A DNA stretch of 64,000 nucleotides from Actinospica robiniae DSM 44927 (lineage in GTDB: Bacteria; Actinomycetota; Actinomycetes; Streptomycetales; Catenulisporaceae), in NCBI RefSeq assembly GCF_000504285.1, contig NZ_KI632511.1, positions 1 to 64,000 on the forward strand, in the 5' to 3' direction. This document shows, in pieces, positions 27,448 to 37,657 of this stretch (positions are counted from its first letter, which is position 1; the number at the start of each line of letters is the position of its first letter). A program made the translations under genes and the position numbers. Below the pieces are notes generated by a model. The model was not told where the DNA came from. It ran no database searches and saw only the letters and a list, made by a program, of their open reading frames with translations.

Positions 27448-27990
27448 GTGAGCAACGACGAACTGTGGGAACCAGGGCTTCCCGGATTGCTGCAACTGCC
27501 CTCCGGACGGCTCGTGCGGGGTCGCGGGCTACGGCGGCCGACGACGCCGGAGGAAGCTGCCGCGACAAACGGACAAGGCGCCGGTGGGAGCAGCGGCGAG
27601 GGCGCAGCAAGCGCAGCAGGCACGGTCGCCACGCATCGAAGCCCTGATTTCGGCCTCTACCTCCTCGGCGAGCAGCCGCCCGAGTTCACCTGGACGGCCC
27701 GGTGGGTGCGCTGGCCGGACTTCCGGCTGCCGTCCGACCGCGCCGACGCGCTCGACGCGATCGTCGAGGCGTGGACGCGGGCGGCGCACGAGCGGGTGGA
27801 GGTCGCCTGCGCCGGCGGGCACGGGCGAACGGGGACGGCGCTGGCCTGCATGGCCGTGCTCGACGGCGTCGACCCGGGCGAGGCGGTCGCCTACGTGCGC
27901 GCGCACTACGACGCTCATGCCGTCGAGACGCCTTGGCAGAAGCGCTACGTCCGGAAGTTCTCGGGGCGGCCGAGTTCCGAGGCGAGGTAG
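27448..27990 (+). CDS. Protein-tyrosine/dual-specificity phosphatase-like protein
   Basis: 180 residues. The P-loop VACAGGHGRTGTALACMAVL (about 130-149) provides the C-x5-R active site, and WVRWPDFRLPSD (about 88-99) supplies the general-acid Asp region. An Ala/Gly-rich, probably flexible insert lies at about 35-60. The downstream motif WQKRYVRKF is usual for this branch. It is divergent from the ADP-ribosylglycohydrolase gene, suggesting a shared role in reversing protein or nucleotide modification; the substrate is unknown. Confidence 0.87.
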   Translation: MSNDELWEPGLPGLLQLPSGRLVRGRGLRRPTTPEEAAATNGQGAGGSSGEGAASAAGTVATHRSPDFGLYLLGEQPPEFTWTARWVRWPDFRLPSDRADALDAIVEAWTRAAHERVEVACAGGHGRTGTALACMAVLDGVDPGEAVAYVRAHYDAHAVETPWQKRYVRKFSGRPSSEAR

Positions 27991-28021
27991 CGCGGCGGGC
28001 GCGTAACTCGTTCGGCCCATA

Positions 28022-28045
28022 CGCCGCCCGCCTGGACGGGCGGCG
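28022..28045 (+). terminator. Hairpin after phosphatase gene
   Basis: CGCCGCCCG / CGGGCGGCG, a perfect 9-bp stem with a 6-nt loop, 32 bp after the stop. No T-run. Confidence 0.6.
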
Positions 28046-28183
28046 GCCCGCCCGCTGACGGTCAGTCCAACGGCGTATCCCGGTTCGTGCCGCCGCGTCA
28101 GGTGGCGCAGCGTGGAGGGTGCGTGCCCTTCGCGCGCGACCAACGATCGCAGCCCACTCACGGACTAAGGCGGTAAGGCTGGT

Positions 28184-28720
28184 ATGAACGGCAAGCGGAC
28201 GGCGATAGCGCTCGGCGGATCGGTTCTGGCAACCCTCTGCGCGGCGGGACCCGCGCTCGCCTCAGGCGGCGGCGGAGTGAACAACTCGATCATCATCCAG
28301 CCGAACCCGGTCGCCCCCGGCGGCACCATCTCCGTGTTCGACGGCGGCAACTGCGACTACCCCTCGACCGGCACCGTCACCTTCCAGACCGGGAGCGTGC
28401 CGGGGATCCCGGCGATCACGATCGGGCCGCTCAAGAGCATGATCGGCGGCACCGGGCAGGTGCCCAGGAACATCGCGCCCGGCTCGTACCAGGTGACGCT
28501 CATCTGCACCTCGAACAGCGGCCGGAAGCAGGGGCCGTTCTACGGCACGCTCGTGGTCGCGAACGGCGCGAGCACCGGGCTGACCCCGATCGGTGGCGCG
28601 GGGACCGGCGACGGCGCCTCGCTGACCACGCCGGGCGGGCTGGCCGAGGGCATCGGGCTGGTGGCGTCGGGCGGGGCCGCCTGGTTCCTGCTGCGCCGGC
28701 GCGCTGCCAGGGTCAGCTGA
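28184..28720 (+). CDS. Secreted, C-terminally anchored protein of unknown function
   Basis: 178 residues. Signal peptide RTAIALGGSVLATLCAAGPALA (about 5-26) with cleavage before SGGGG. The mature part is beta-rich (PNPVAPGGTISVFDGGNC, then YQVTLICTSNSGRK), with two Cys that may pair. A Gly/Thr-rich linker leads to a hydrophobic C-terminus (IGLVASGGAAWFLL) followed by RRRAARVS, a membrane-anchor pattern resembling sortase-like or tail-anchored surface proteins without an LPxTG. Function not recognised. Confidence 0.78.
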   Translation: MNGKRTAIALGGSVLATLCAAGPALASGGGGVNNSIIIQPNPVAPGGTISVFDGGNCDYPSTGTVTFQTGSVPGIPAITIGPLKSMIGGTGQVPRNIAPGSYQVTLICTSNSGRKQGPFYGTLVVANGASTGLTPIGGAGTGDGASLTTPGGLAEGIGLVASGGAAWFLLRRRAARVS

Positions 28721-28829
28721 CCGACGCGGGTCTGAGGTACCGCACCACGGCGCACGCGACTGCCAGGCTTCGCCCCGTGAACGACCCCTCCCGGCAAAGC
28801 CGAGCAGGGGCACGCGCGGGCGAGTGAGC

Positions 28830-29456
28830 TCAGGACGTAAGCGCATCGATTTCAGCAGTGAGGTTCTTCCTCGCGGGCTCCTCGTAGCGCTCGCGAGCGG
28901 CGGCGGTGCGGAAGAGCGTGGGCTCTTCGAGCAGCGACCGCAGGATCTCCGCCCTTCCGCGGCGGAACGCCTCGTCGGGTATCTCGGCGTACTCCTGCCT
29001 CACCTCTAGCGCGTACTGCCGGTAACGCTCCGGGGAGGCGCCGAGGATCGCCAGGTCTGCGTCGCAGAGCACTGCGGCGTTCCGGTCACCCGGCTCGGAC
29101 TTGTGCGCCTGGGTGAGACGCACGAGGCGCGCTGTCTCCGCGGTGCGCGCCGCGGGTATACCGAGCTCGCCGAGCACTTGCTCCGCGAGGCGCGCGCTGG
29201 CTTCTTCGTTCGAGACCCCGGAGGATGACCCGATCGTGTAGATCGCGTCATGGAACCACGCGGCCAGTCGCACGGCGTCGGCGTCCTGCGCTTCCGCGGA
29301 AAGCTCCGCCACGATCGCGAGCACTTCGTCCAGGTGTTTGAGCGTGTGGTAGCGCCGATGCGGTTCCGCATAGCGCGCGAGCAGGTCTTCGCCGGCCGGC
29401 CGGGCGTGCTCTGCGCCGGTCAGCGCCATCCAGGCTTCGATCGTCGCTTCGCTCAT
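28830..29456 (-). CDS. HD-superfamily metal-dependent phosphohydrolase
   Basis: 208 residues from ATG 29456. Metal-binding motif set of predicted HD phosphohydrolases: RRYHTLKHLDEVL (about 34-46), AAWFHDAIYTIG (HD pair, about 66-71), NEEASARLAEQVL, and LCDADLAILG (Asp, about 130). The start overlaps the stop of the PLP dehydratase gene by 4 bp, so the two are translationally coupled. The ligand, perhaps a nucleotide, is unknown. Confidence 0.88.
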   Translation of the reverse strand: MSEATIEAWMALTGAEHARPAGEDLLARYAEPHRRYHTLKHLDEVLAIVAELSAEAQDADAVRLAAWFHDAIYTIGSSSGVSNEEASARLAEQVLGELGIPAARTAETARLVRLTQAHKSEPGDRNAAVLCDADLAILGASPERYRQYALEVRQEYAEIPDEAFRRGRAEILRSLLEEPTLFRTAAARERYEEPARKNLTAEIDALTS

Positions 29457-30433
29457 CGGTTCACCAGGTCCGCCGGGTCGGTGTTCGCTCCGCAGAGCAC
29501 TGCCACGACGTGCTCGCCTTCTTCCGGCTTGTATGAACCCGATCGCAGCGCTGCCCACGCGGTGGCGCCGCCTGGTTCGACGGTGATCCGGTAGGTCTCC
29601 CACAGGTGCCGGCGGGCCTCGACGATCGCGGCGTCGGGTACCAGGACACTGCTGACGTGCTCGCCGCGCGCGAGTTCATAAGCCATCTGCGATGTGCGGC
29701 GCGCACCGAGTGCGTCTGCGGCCACTGATTCCACCGCTACGTCGACGGGGCCCGCGGCGGCCAGGGCGGCGTTGAGGGCGCGGCAGTTCTCCGGTTCGAC
29801 CGCGACGGTGCGGATCCCGGTACCGGACACGGCCGCGGCCACACCGGCGAACAGCCCTCCCCCGCCGACCGCGACGACGATGGTGTCCACTTTCCGCGGC
29901 GAGGCGGCCAGGATCTCGGCGGCCAGCGTGCCGGCTCCGGCCGCGATCAGGGGATTGTCATAGGCGTGGGAGAGCAGCGCGCCCGACGCCGCCGCGAAGG
30001 TGCGCGAGGCGGCGAGGGCGTCGGCGTACTCTGATCCGACCTGGTGCACATCGGCGCCGTAACCCCGTAGCTTTTCCACCTTGACGGCCGGGGCGCTCAG
30101 CGGGACGAAGACGGTGGCGCGGGTGCCGGTGGCCCGGGCGGCCCAGGCGCACGCGAGGCCGGCGTTCCCGCCCGAGGCGATGGCCACGCCGACTTCCGGC
30201 AGCGTGCCGGCCTGCTGATGCGCGGCGGCCAGGTTCGCGGCGCCGCGGGCTTTGAAGCTGCCGGTGTGCTGGAGGTATTCGAGAGCGAACGTCACGTGCG
30301 CGCCCTCGGTGCCGGACGATCCGGGGTCGGCGGGCGCGAGGGTGACCGGGCGGATGCGGCCGGAGACGCGGTCGGCGGCGGCCGCGACGTCGGCGGGGCC
30401 GATGAGAGACGGCGCGGTGGAGCGGTCGGCCAT
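29453..30433 (-). CDS. PLP-dependent threonine/serine dehydratase-like enzyme
   Basis: 326 residues, fold-type II PLP enzyme. The Schiff-base Lys is in YLQHTGSFKARGAANLAA (about 55-72). The phosphate-binding and substrate loops are ASGGNAGLACAWAA (about 86-99) and VAVGGGGLFAGVAAAV (about 177-192), with the C-terminal VLCGANTDP. It lacks the ACT regulatory domain of biosynthetic threonine deaminase, so it fits a catabolic serine/threonine dehydratase or racemase. Cotranscribed with the HD phosphohydrolase. Confidence 0.9.
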   Translation of the reverse strand: MADRSTAPSLIGPADVAAAADRVSGRIRPVTLAPADPGSSGTEGAHVTFALEYLQHTGSFKARGAANLAAAHQQAGTLPEVGVAIASGGNAGLACAWAARATGTRATVFVPLSAPAVKVEKLRGYGADVHQVGSEYADALAASRTFAAASGALLSHAYDNPLIAAGAGTLAAEILAASPRKVDTIVVAVGGGGLFAGVAAAVSGTGIRTVAVEPENCRALNAALAAAGPVDVAVESVAADALGARRTSQMAYELARGEHVSSVLVPDAAIVEARRHLWETYRITVEPGGATAWAALRSGSYKPEEGEHVVAVLCGANTDPADLVNR

Positions 30434-30555
30434 GGCGGCGAGCCCTCCTCGGGTGCTGCTCGGGCGGATGGCGGAGGGTATCCGCCCGGCCGGCCGGGCG
30501 GATACCGCTCCACGCTACTCGCTCAGGCTCGCGCGTTGCGGATCACCGGCGGCGC

Positions 30556-31071
30556 TCAGCTGCCCGGGGTGATCTGGACGATGTCGAGCACCGCGGTCGC
30601 GGTCAGGCCGAGCGCGCCGTTCGAGCCGGTGATGCGCACGGTGACCTGCAGCTCCGCGGCGTGGCAGCCGGTCGGTACGGTGTAGACGGTGTTCTCGGCC
30701 ACCTCTTGGCCGGCCCGGTAGTCGACCGCGCGCAGCAGCGGGTCGATGATGGGGCAGCCGGTGGGCAGGGCGCCCGAGGAGCTGAGCGGGAGCCACTGGC
30801 CGGACCACATCTCGGTGGTGTCGACGGCGGCGTTGCTGCAGTTCGTGGTGATCAGGTCGGCGGTGGCGGAGCCGCCGGGCACGACCGTGGCGGGGGTGAA
30901 GGCGAAGCCGTTGAGGGCGATCGGGAAGCTCGCCGCGCATACGGCGGAACCGTCGGCGGGGGCGGCGGCGGCCTCCGCGCTGGGGCAGCCGGCCACCAGG
31001 GACAGCGCCATGGCGGCCCCCGACGCGGCGGCCATCGCCGCGATGGGGTGGAGCTTATGGAGCAGCACCAT
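30556..31071 (-). CDS. Secreted protein or lipoprotein, unknown function
   Basis: 171 residues. A signal peptide AAMAAASGAAMALSLVAGC contains a VAGC lipobox (Cys about residue 29), so lipid anchoring is possible; cleavage after AEA is an alternative. The body has four further Cys and beta-strand character (FTPATVVPGGSATADLITTN). No domain recognised. It precedes the alpha/beta hydrolase on the same strand with a 190-bp gap. Confidence 0.72.
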   Translation of the reverse strand: MVLLHKLHPIAAMAAASGAAMALSLVAGCPSAEAAAAPADGSAVCAASFPIALNGFAFTPATVVPGGSATADLITTNCSNAAVDTTEMWSGQWLPLSSSGALPTGCPIIDPLLRAVDYRAGQEVAENTVYTVPTGCHAAELQVTVRITGSNGALGLTATAVLDIVQITPGS

Positions 31072-31262
31072 ACTGACATCCTTTCTCGCTGTGGGAGAGC
31101 GATTGCGTATTCACTATCGGGGCGAAGCCGACCAGATCGCAATGCTCTGCGACGAGATGGATGTTCCGGGAATTCTGGGGCGGTGCGGGAGGTGGCGGCG
31201 ACGGAAGATGCCTGGGGCACGCGTGCTACGGGTGGGGCGAGGCGCCGACGGCGGCGGCCGGC

Positions 31263-32132
31263 TCAGGCGGGGAACGGCAGAGCGGCGGCCAGGGCCTCGG
31301 GGGCCTCGTCCGGGATCCAGTGGCTGATCCCCTCGAGCTCGACGAAGCGGTACGGCCCGGCCACGTGCTCGACGCAGCGTTCGGCCGCGTCCCGGGAGAT
31401 CGCGGCGTCGGCGGTGGACCAGACGTAGGTGACCGGGACGTCCACGGTCGGGGTGTGCGCGCCCTCGCCGAACTTCGTGGCCTGATACCAGCTCAACGCG
31501 GCGGTCAGCGCCACGGGGTCGCTGAGCGCCGCGAGGTGCGGCGCCGCGGCGCGGTCGTCGAGCGGACGGTAGAGCGCGCGCAGCCGGCGGGCGTCGTCCT
31601 CGAGGAGCACGCGCGCCGCCTTCGCCGGGTCGCGGAAGAGCGAGACGTAAGACGACATGCGGCGCTGCTGGGCGCTCGCGGCGAGCGCGGCGGCGAAGGC
31701 GGCCGGGTGCGGCACGGAGACGGCGGTGAAGGTGCGCACGCGGTCGGGGTAGTGCGCGGCGAGGAACCAGCCGACCAGCGAGCCCCAGTCGTGGCCGACG
31801 ACGTCGACCGCGCTCAGGTGCAGCGCCTCGAGGATCCCGGCCGCGTCTCCGGCCAGTTCGGGCAGTGTATAGGCGCCGGGGTCCGCGGGCCGCGCGCCCG
31901 GCGAGTAGCCGCGCTGGTCGAGGGCGATCAGGCGCAGGTTCGCGCCGTCCGCGGCGAGCACGGCGGCCAACGCGTCGTAGGCCCGGTGCGTCTGCGGGAA
32001 GCCGTGCAGCAGCAGCACCGGCCGACCGTCGGCCGGGCCCTGCTCGGCGAGATCGAAGGTGAGGCCGCCGACCTCGACGGCCCGCCGGTGCCAGCCGCCC
32101 GTCGCGAGGCGGTCACCTTGAGTGTCGGACAT
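31263..32132 (-). CDS. Alpha/beta hydrolase, epoxide hydrolase-like
   Basis: 289 residues from ATG 32132, chosen for the GAGGAAG ribosome-binding site nine bases upstream. Oxyanion HGFPQTHRAYD (about 43-53), the nucleophile in VVGHDWGSLVGWF (Asp, about 112) rather than Ser, and late His in GISHWIPDEAP (about 268). An Asp nucleophile at the elbow is characteristic of epoxide hydrolases and haloalkane dehalogenases. A cap-region Tyr candidate lies in SWYQATKF. Cytoplasmic. Confidence 0.88.
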   Translation of the reverse strand: MSDTQGDRLATGGWHRRAVEVGGLTFDLAEQGPADGRPVLLLHGFPQTHRAYDALAAVLAADGANLRLIALDQRGYSPGARPADPGAYTLPELAGDAAGILEALHLSAVDVVGHDWGSLVGWFLAAHYPDRVRTFTAVSVPHPAAFAAALAASAQQRRMSSYVSLFRDPAKAARVLLEDDARRLRALYRPLDDRAAAPHLAALSDPVALTAALSWYQATKFGEGAHTPTVDVPVTYVWSTADAAISRDAAERCVEHVAGPYRFVELEGISHWIPDEAPEALAAALPFPA

Positions 32133-32539
32133 GAGAACTTCCTCGCCGCCGCTACCGACTGCAGCCGAGCCACTGCGCCATCGACGATACGACACCGGAG
32201 CTCCGGGAGTAAGGGCGGGCGGGCCGCTTTAAAAAGATCCTGAACAATCCGAAGGGGACTCGAACGATGTCCGTTTCGCCCGTTTTAGCAGTGAATACCA
32301 TGACTTATTCACCAGTATCTTACCAACAGACGATGAGGCGGAACCCCATAAGGGACACCGGAACCCACACCGGCCACATCACCCTTTCCATCTCTTCCCC
32401 TCACAGACCGCATCGTTATTAAGCAGTTACTGCCCTGGCTCGCATATCGGAGCGCATTGCCTCTAAGGTTCCATTCAGTCGCTGCTGTCAAGTCGCGTAA
32501 ATACTCGACCGGCAGCGCAACCGCCGAATCCGCACCGGC

Positions 32540-32664
32540 CTTGACGTGCCCTCGCGGAGCCGGGGACCCAATCCCCTTGGGGTGAATCCGCGCCGTGCCG
32601 GCGCGGTAGGGCGACCTCTTACGCCCGAACCCGTCAGCTAACCCGGTAGGCGGGCGAAGAGGAA
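32540..32664 (+). promoter_or_regulatory. ydaO/yuaA c-di-AMP riboswitch
   Basis: The leader has the diagnostic elements GGGGTGAATCCGCG (32579-32592), GGTAGGGCGACCTCTTACGC (32605-32624) and the strongly conserved CCGTCAGCTAACCCGGTAGG (32631-32650), with CCTCTT at 32614-32619 pairing with AAGAGG at 32657-32662. This class binds cyclic di-AMP and in actinomycetes precedes cell-wall hydrolase genes. The ribosome-binding region (GGAAAGAG) lies right after it, so control at termination or translation of the next gene is expected. Limits are approximate. Confidence 0.92.
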
Positions 32665-32673
32665 AGAGCACGC

Positions 32674-33540
32674 ATGTCATCGCACCGCAAGCCCAGGCTC
32701 TCCTTCGTCCGGAATCGTGCCCGCGCCCTCACTCTCTGCGCGGCCACGTTCGGGACGGCGGCGCTGCCCGGCATCGCCTCGGCGGCGACCGCCGCTCCGG
32801 CCACCGCCACGGTTCCGCAGGCCACGACCGCGCACTCGGTCACCGTGCACGCGGTCGCCGTCTCGGACAGCACCGGCTCCAAGTCCAGCAGCTCCACGAA
32901 GCAGCAGGTCCACACCGTCGTCGCGGGCGACACGCTCTTCGGTATAGCCAAGGCCGCCCTCGGCGACGGCTACGACTACCCGCAGATCTACAAGCTCAAC
33001 AAGGGCAAGGCCCAGTCCGACGGCGGCAAGCTGACCGACCCCGACCTGATCGAGATCGGCTGGAAGATCGCGCTGCCCAGCGGCTCGAAGGCGTCCGCCT
33101 CCTCGTCCTCGAGCTCCTCCTCCAGCTCCTCGAGCAGCTCTTCCGCGAGCTCGAGCTCCTCGTCGAGCAGCAGCTCGTCCTCGTCCTCCGGCTACGCCGA
33201 CGACCTCGACGGCTGGATCAACCAGGCGATCTCGATCCTGAGCGCGCACGGCTACTCGGTGACCTACAACGCGATCTACCAGACCGCGATGAACGAGTCC
33301 TCCGGCAACCCGAACGCGGAGAACGACTGGGACTCCAACGCCGCCGCCGGCACCCCGTCGATCGGCCTCATGCAGGTCATCCAGCCGACCTTCGACGCCT
33401 ACGCGCTCTCCGGCTACGACGACATCTGGAACCCGGTCGACAACATCATCGCGGCGGTCATCTACGCCCAGGACACCTACGGCGGCCTGGACAACGTGGT
33501 GGCCGAGCGCTGCGGCGGCTCCTGCTGGTCCGGCTACTAA
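32674..33540 (+). CDS. Secreted LysM peptidoglycan-binding lytic transglycosylase-like protein
   Basis: 288 residues. Signal peptide ends at GIASAAT (about residue 38). The LysM domain (about 77-133) begins VHTVVAGDTLFGIAKAALG. A nearly pure Ser linker follows (about 137-171). The C-terminal SLT/transglycosylase-like domain (about 175-288) has the catalytic Glu candidate in TAMNESSGNPNAEND and the GLMQVIQPTFDAY motif. It likely cleaves or remodels cell-wall glycan strands. The c-di-AMP riboswitch upstream ties its expression to the osmotic/cell-wall second messenger. Confidence 0.93.
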   Translation: MSSHRKPRLSFVRNRARALTLCAATFGTAALPGIASAATAAPATATVPQATTAHSVTVHAVAVSDSTGSKSSSSTKQQVHTVVAGDTLFGIAKAALGDGYDYPQIYKLNKGKAQSDGGKLTDPDLIEIGWKIALPSGSKASASSSSSSSSSSSSSSSASSSSSSSSSSSSSSGYADDLDGWINQAISILSAHGYSVTYNAIYQTAMNESSGNPNAENDWDSNAAAGTPSIGLMQVIQPTFDAYALSGYDDIWNPVDNIIAAVIYAQDTYGGLDNVVAERCGGSCWSGY

Positions 33541-33571
33541 GCCGACACCCGCACAGCCGGTCCGCGACACC

Positions 33572-33607
33572 GAACCCCGCGCATCCCTTCCCGGGTGCGC
33601 GGGGTTC
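33572..33607 (+). terminator. Terminator hairpin after LysM/transglycosylase gene
   Basis: GAACCCCGCGCA / TGCGCGGGGTTC, a perfect 12-bp stem extended inward by CCC/GGG, 31 bp after the stop. No T-run. Confidence 0.8.
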
Positions 33608-33628
33608 CGCCGTGTATCGTAGAACTCT

Positions 33629-34234
33629 GTGACAGTCGATGGAACAGCGGCATACTCAGGGCTCGAAGACCTGCCCGGGCTGGTGCCCGCGGCGGTGCGC
33701 CTCGCCCGCGGGCAGGGCTTCGACTACAGCTGCCTGCCGGAGCACGGCGAGCTGCTGCGGGTGCTCGCCCGCGGCGTCGGGGCCGGCCGGATCGGCGAGA
33801 CCGGCACCGGCTGCGGGGTCGGGCTGGCCTGGCTTTCCGCCGGAGCGCATCAGGATGCCCAGGTGGTCAGCGTGGAACGGGATCCGGAGCGCGCCGCACT
33901 GGCCGCAGAGCTCTTCGACGCCCGGCCCAACGTCGAGGTCGTCCAAGGCGACGTGAGCCGGCTGCGCAAGTACGGACCCTTCGATCTGCTCGTGCTCGAC
34001 GGCGGCGGCCAGGGCAAGGGACCGGACGACGGGCCGATCGATCCGGCGCAGTGGCTGGCGCCGGGCGGGCTGATCGTGATGGACGACTTCAGCCCGCTCA
34101 CCAGCTGGCCGCCGCGGTTCGGCGAGGCCGTCGACCTGCCTCGGCTGCACTGGCTGGCCCACCCCCGGCTACGCGCGACGCAGGTCCGCGTGACGCCCGA
34201 GTGGTCGGCCCTGCTCGCCACCTATGTGGGCTGA
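33629..34234 (+). CDS. Class I SAM-dependent methyltransferase (O-methyltransferase-like)
   Basis: 201 residues from GTG 33629. The SAM-binding motif I is GRIGETGTGCGVGLAWLSAG (about 53-72), motif II VVSVERDPERAALA, and motif IV/V YGPFDLLVLDGGG followed by PGGLIVMDDFSP (about 148-159), as in caffeoyl-CoA-type O-methyltransferases. The acceptor is unknown. It stands alone between a terminator and a convergent DUF779 gene. Confidence 0.85.
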   Translation: MTVDGTAAYSGLEDLPGLVPAAVRLARGQGFDYSCLPEHGELLRVLARGVGAGRIGETGTGCGVGLAWLSAGAHQDAQVVSVERDPERAALAAELFDARPNVEVVQGDVSRLRKYGPFDLLVLDGGGQGKGPDDGPIDPAQWLAPGGLIVMDDFSPLTSWPPRFGEAVDLPRLHWLAHPRLRATQVRVTPEWSALLATYVG

Positions 34235-34309
34235 GTAACCGGCTCACTGTGCCCGCGAGACCGCGGCGGGCCGGCGCGCCGAGCCGGCGCCGTCCCGCCG
34301 CGTCCGCCC

Positions 34310-34705
34310 TCACTCGGCCAGTGCCGCCTCCTCGGCGTCGGTCAACAGACGCGACCGGATCAGGAACCTGACGCCCTCGGGCGCCTCGAGCGAGAAGCCG
34401 CTGCCCCGGCCCGGCACCACGTCCACGGTCAGGTGGGTGTGGCGCCAGCGCTCGAACTGGGCGGCGCCCATCCAGAACGCCACCGGCTCCCCCACCCCGG
34501 GCACCTCGATCCGGGCGAGCAGGACGTCCGAGCCGCCAGTGCGGAACTCGCCCTCCAGGTAGCACATCGGTGAGCTGCCGTCGCAGCAGCCGCCGGACTG
34601 ATGGAACATCAGCGGGCCGTTGGCCTGGTAGAGGCTGCGCATCAGCGCGGCGGCCGCATCCGTGACCGCGACCCGGGATACGGACCGCTCCTGCGGCATC
34701 GTCAT
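34310..34705 (-). CDS. DUF779 family protein, aldehyde dehydrogenase partner
   Basis: 131 residues from ATG 34705 (GAAGGGG upstream). The conserved Cys cluster GPLMFHQSGGCCDGSSPMCY (about 30-49) could bind a metal, and FWMGAAQFERWRHTHLTVDV is also typical. DUF779 genes are regularly found beside acetaldehyde-type aldehyde dehydrogenases, as here (45 bp downstream of one). The exact role is unknown; a metal or redox accessory function is inferred. Confidence 0.88.
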   Translation of the reverse strand: MTMPQERSVSRVAVTDAAAALMRSLYQANGPLMFHQSGGCCDGSSPMCYLEGEFRTGGSDVLLARIEVPGVGEPVAFWMGAAQFERWRHTHLTVDVVPGRGSGFSLEAPEGVRFLIRSRLLTDAEEAALAE

Positions 34706-34750
34706 GGCTTCGCCCCTTCCGCTGCGCACCGTCGCCGAACCGTCGTCGGC

Positions 34751-36274
<1,524 letters not shown>

Positions 36275-36349
36275 GGAAGACCTCCACGTGTCGTCCGGCC
36301 GCCCGCCGTCGGACGGCCGCCCACGCGGGTGAACCTAGACCGGCGAAGG

Positions 36350-37567
36350 TTACCCGAACGTTGCGTGGCGCCGGGCCCCGGCCAGCGCCGCGCGAGCGTC
36401 GGCGTCCTCGGCGCCGAAGCGGGCGATCCAGTCCTCGAGCAGGCCGGGGTCGCCGGACTCGAGCACGCACGAGCGCAGCCGTACGTCGATCCAGTGGCGC
36501 TCGGCGACCACCGCGGGCGCCTCGGAGCGCGGCAGCAGCGAGCCCGCGTACGCGGCGAGCGCGGCCGCGGCGTCCTTCTCGCGCAAGGCTCTGGCGACAT
36601 CGAGGAAGTCGGCCGGCAGATCCGTGGCGAGCCGGTAGGGGCGGGAGCGCACCAGCCCGCCGAGCGCGTGGCGCAGCCGGTTGACCTCGACCCGCACGGT
36701 GGCCTCGGCCGCGTCGTCGTCGTAGAGCCCGGATGTGAGCTGATCCCCGGTCAGGCCCTCGGGGTGGAGCGCGAGGATGACGGCCATTTCGCTGTGCCTG
36801 CGGTTGAGCCGCGTGGGCCCGACCATGGCGTGGTCGCGTCCGAGGGCGAGCAGCCTCGGCGCGGGCGGCAGCCAGAGTGTCCGGGTGCCGACCACCGGGC
36901 CGGCGGCGAGCTGGGTCTCGGCCGCGCGGGCCGCCGCGGCGACCAGGGCCAGGCTGTGCGGATGAGCGACGATGTGGCCGCCGGTGATGTCCACGATGCC
37001 GAGGATGCGGCCGGTGGCCGGGTCGTGGATGGGCGCGGCCGCGCAGGTCCAAGCTTGGACGGTGGGGCGGAAGTGCTCGGCCGAGAAGATCTGCACGGCG
37101 TGGTCGAGGGCCAGCGCGGTGCCCGGCGCGTTGGTTCCGGCGTGCGACTCGTCCCAGACGGCGCCCTCGACGAAGTTCATCGCCTCGGCCCGGCGGCGCG
37201 CGGCCGCGTGCCCTTCGACCCACAGCAGCCGGCCGGAGGCGTCCGAGACGGCCATCAGGTGTCTGCCGTCCTCGGCGACCGAGCCGACGAGTTCCCGCAG
37301 CAGGTCGATGACTTCAGCAAGCGGGTGGGTCCGGCGGTAAGCATCGAGTTCCGCACCGGCGAGGGTGACGGGCGGATCCTTGGCCGGATCGACTCGGGCG
37401 CGGGCCGAGCGCTCCCAGGAGCGCGCCACCACGTCGCGGATCGCGCATTCGCCCGAACCCGGGCCTGATCGCGGAGTGCCGGAGAGGAACGCGTCTCGCG
37501 CGCGGGCGATCTCGCGCGCGCTCGCCGCGGGGTCTGCGCCGGTCTCGGCCAGCCAATCGCCGCTCAT
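36350..37567 (-). CDS. AcoR-like GAF-domain regulator without AAA+ domain
   Basis: 405 residues from ATG 37567 (GAGGCGGTGG upstream). The N-terminal part resembles the sensory half of AcoR/acetoin-type activators: IRDVVARSWERSARARVDP (about 44-62), a GAF domain (about 95-220) with GRLLWVEGH and ESHAGTNAPGTALA, then a DNA-binding C-terminal region rather than the sigma-54 AAA+ and Fis domains. The segment RRHSEMAVILALHPEGLTGDQL, followed by ATVRVEVNRLRHALGG, suggests a winged-helix domain. Probable regulator of the adjacent aldehyde dehydrogenase. Confidence 0.85.
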   Translation of the reverse strand: MSGDWLAETGADPAASAREIARARDAFLSGTPRSGPGSGECAIRDVVARSWERSARARVDPAKDPPVTLAGAELDAYRRTHPLAEVIDLLRELVGSVAEDGRHLMAVSDASGRLLWVEGHAAARRRAEAMNFVEGAVWDESHAGTNAPGTALALDHAVQIFSAEHFRPTVQAWTCAAAPIHDPATGRILGIVDITGGHIVAHPHSLALVAAAARAAETQLAAGPVVGTRTLWLPPAPRLLALGRDHAMVGPTRLNRRHSEMAVILALHPEGLTGDQLTSGLYDDDAAEATVRVEVNRLRHALGGLVRSRPYRLATDLPADFLDVARALREKDAAAALAAYAGSLLPRSEAPAVVAERHWIDVRLRSCVLESGDPGLLEDWIARFGAEDADARAALAGARRHATFG

Positions 37568-37657
37568 CGTCCACCGCCTCGTCGAGGAGGAATATACGGG
37601 CTGAGGCGGCATCAGTCACCGGGCGCGCGCGGTGCTCTCACGCCGCGTGACCGGCCG

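Noticed and set aside
32309-32680. Minus-strand 123-codon frame
   Set aside because: It lies antisense to the c-di-AMP riboswitch and has no homology-like features.
33100-33190. Repetitive AGCTCCTCG-rich tract as a possible DNA repeat element
   Set aside because: It is the coding sequence of the poly-Ser linker and in frame throughout.
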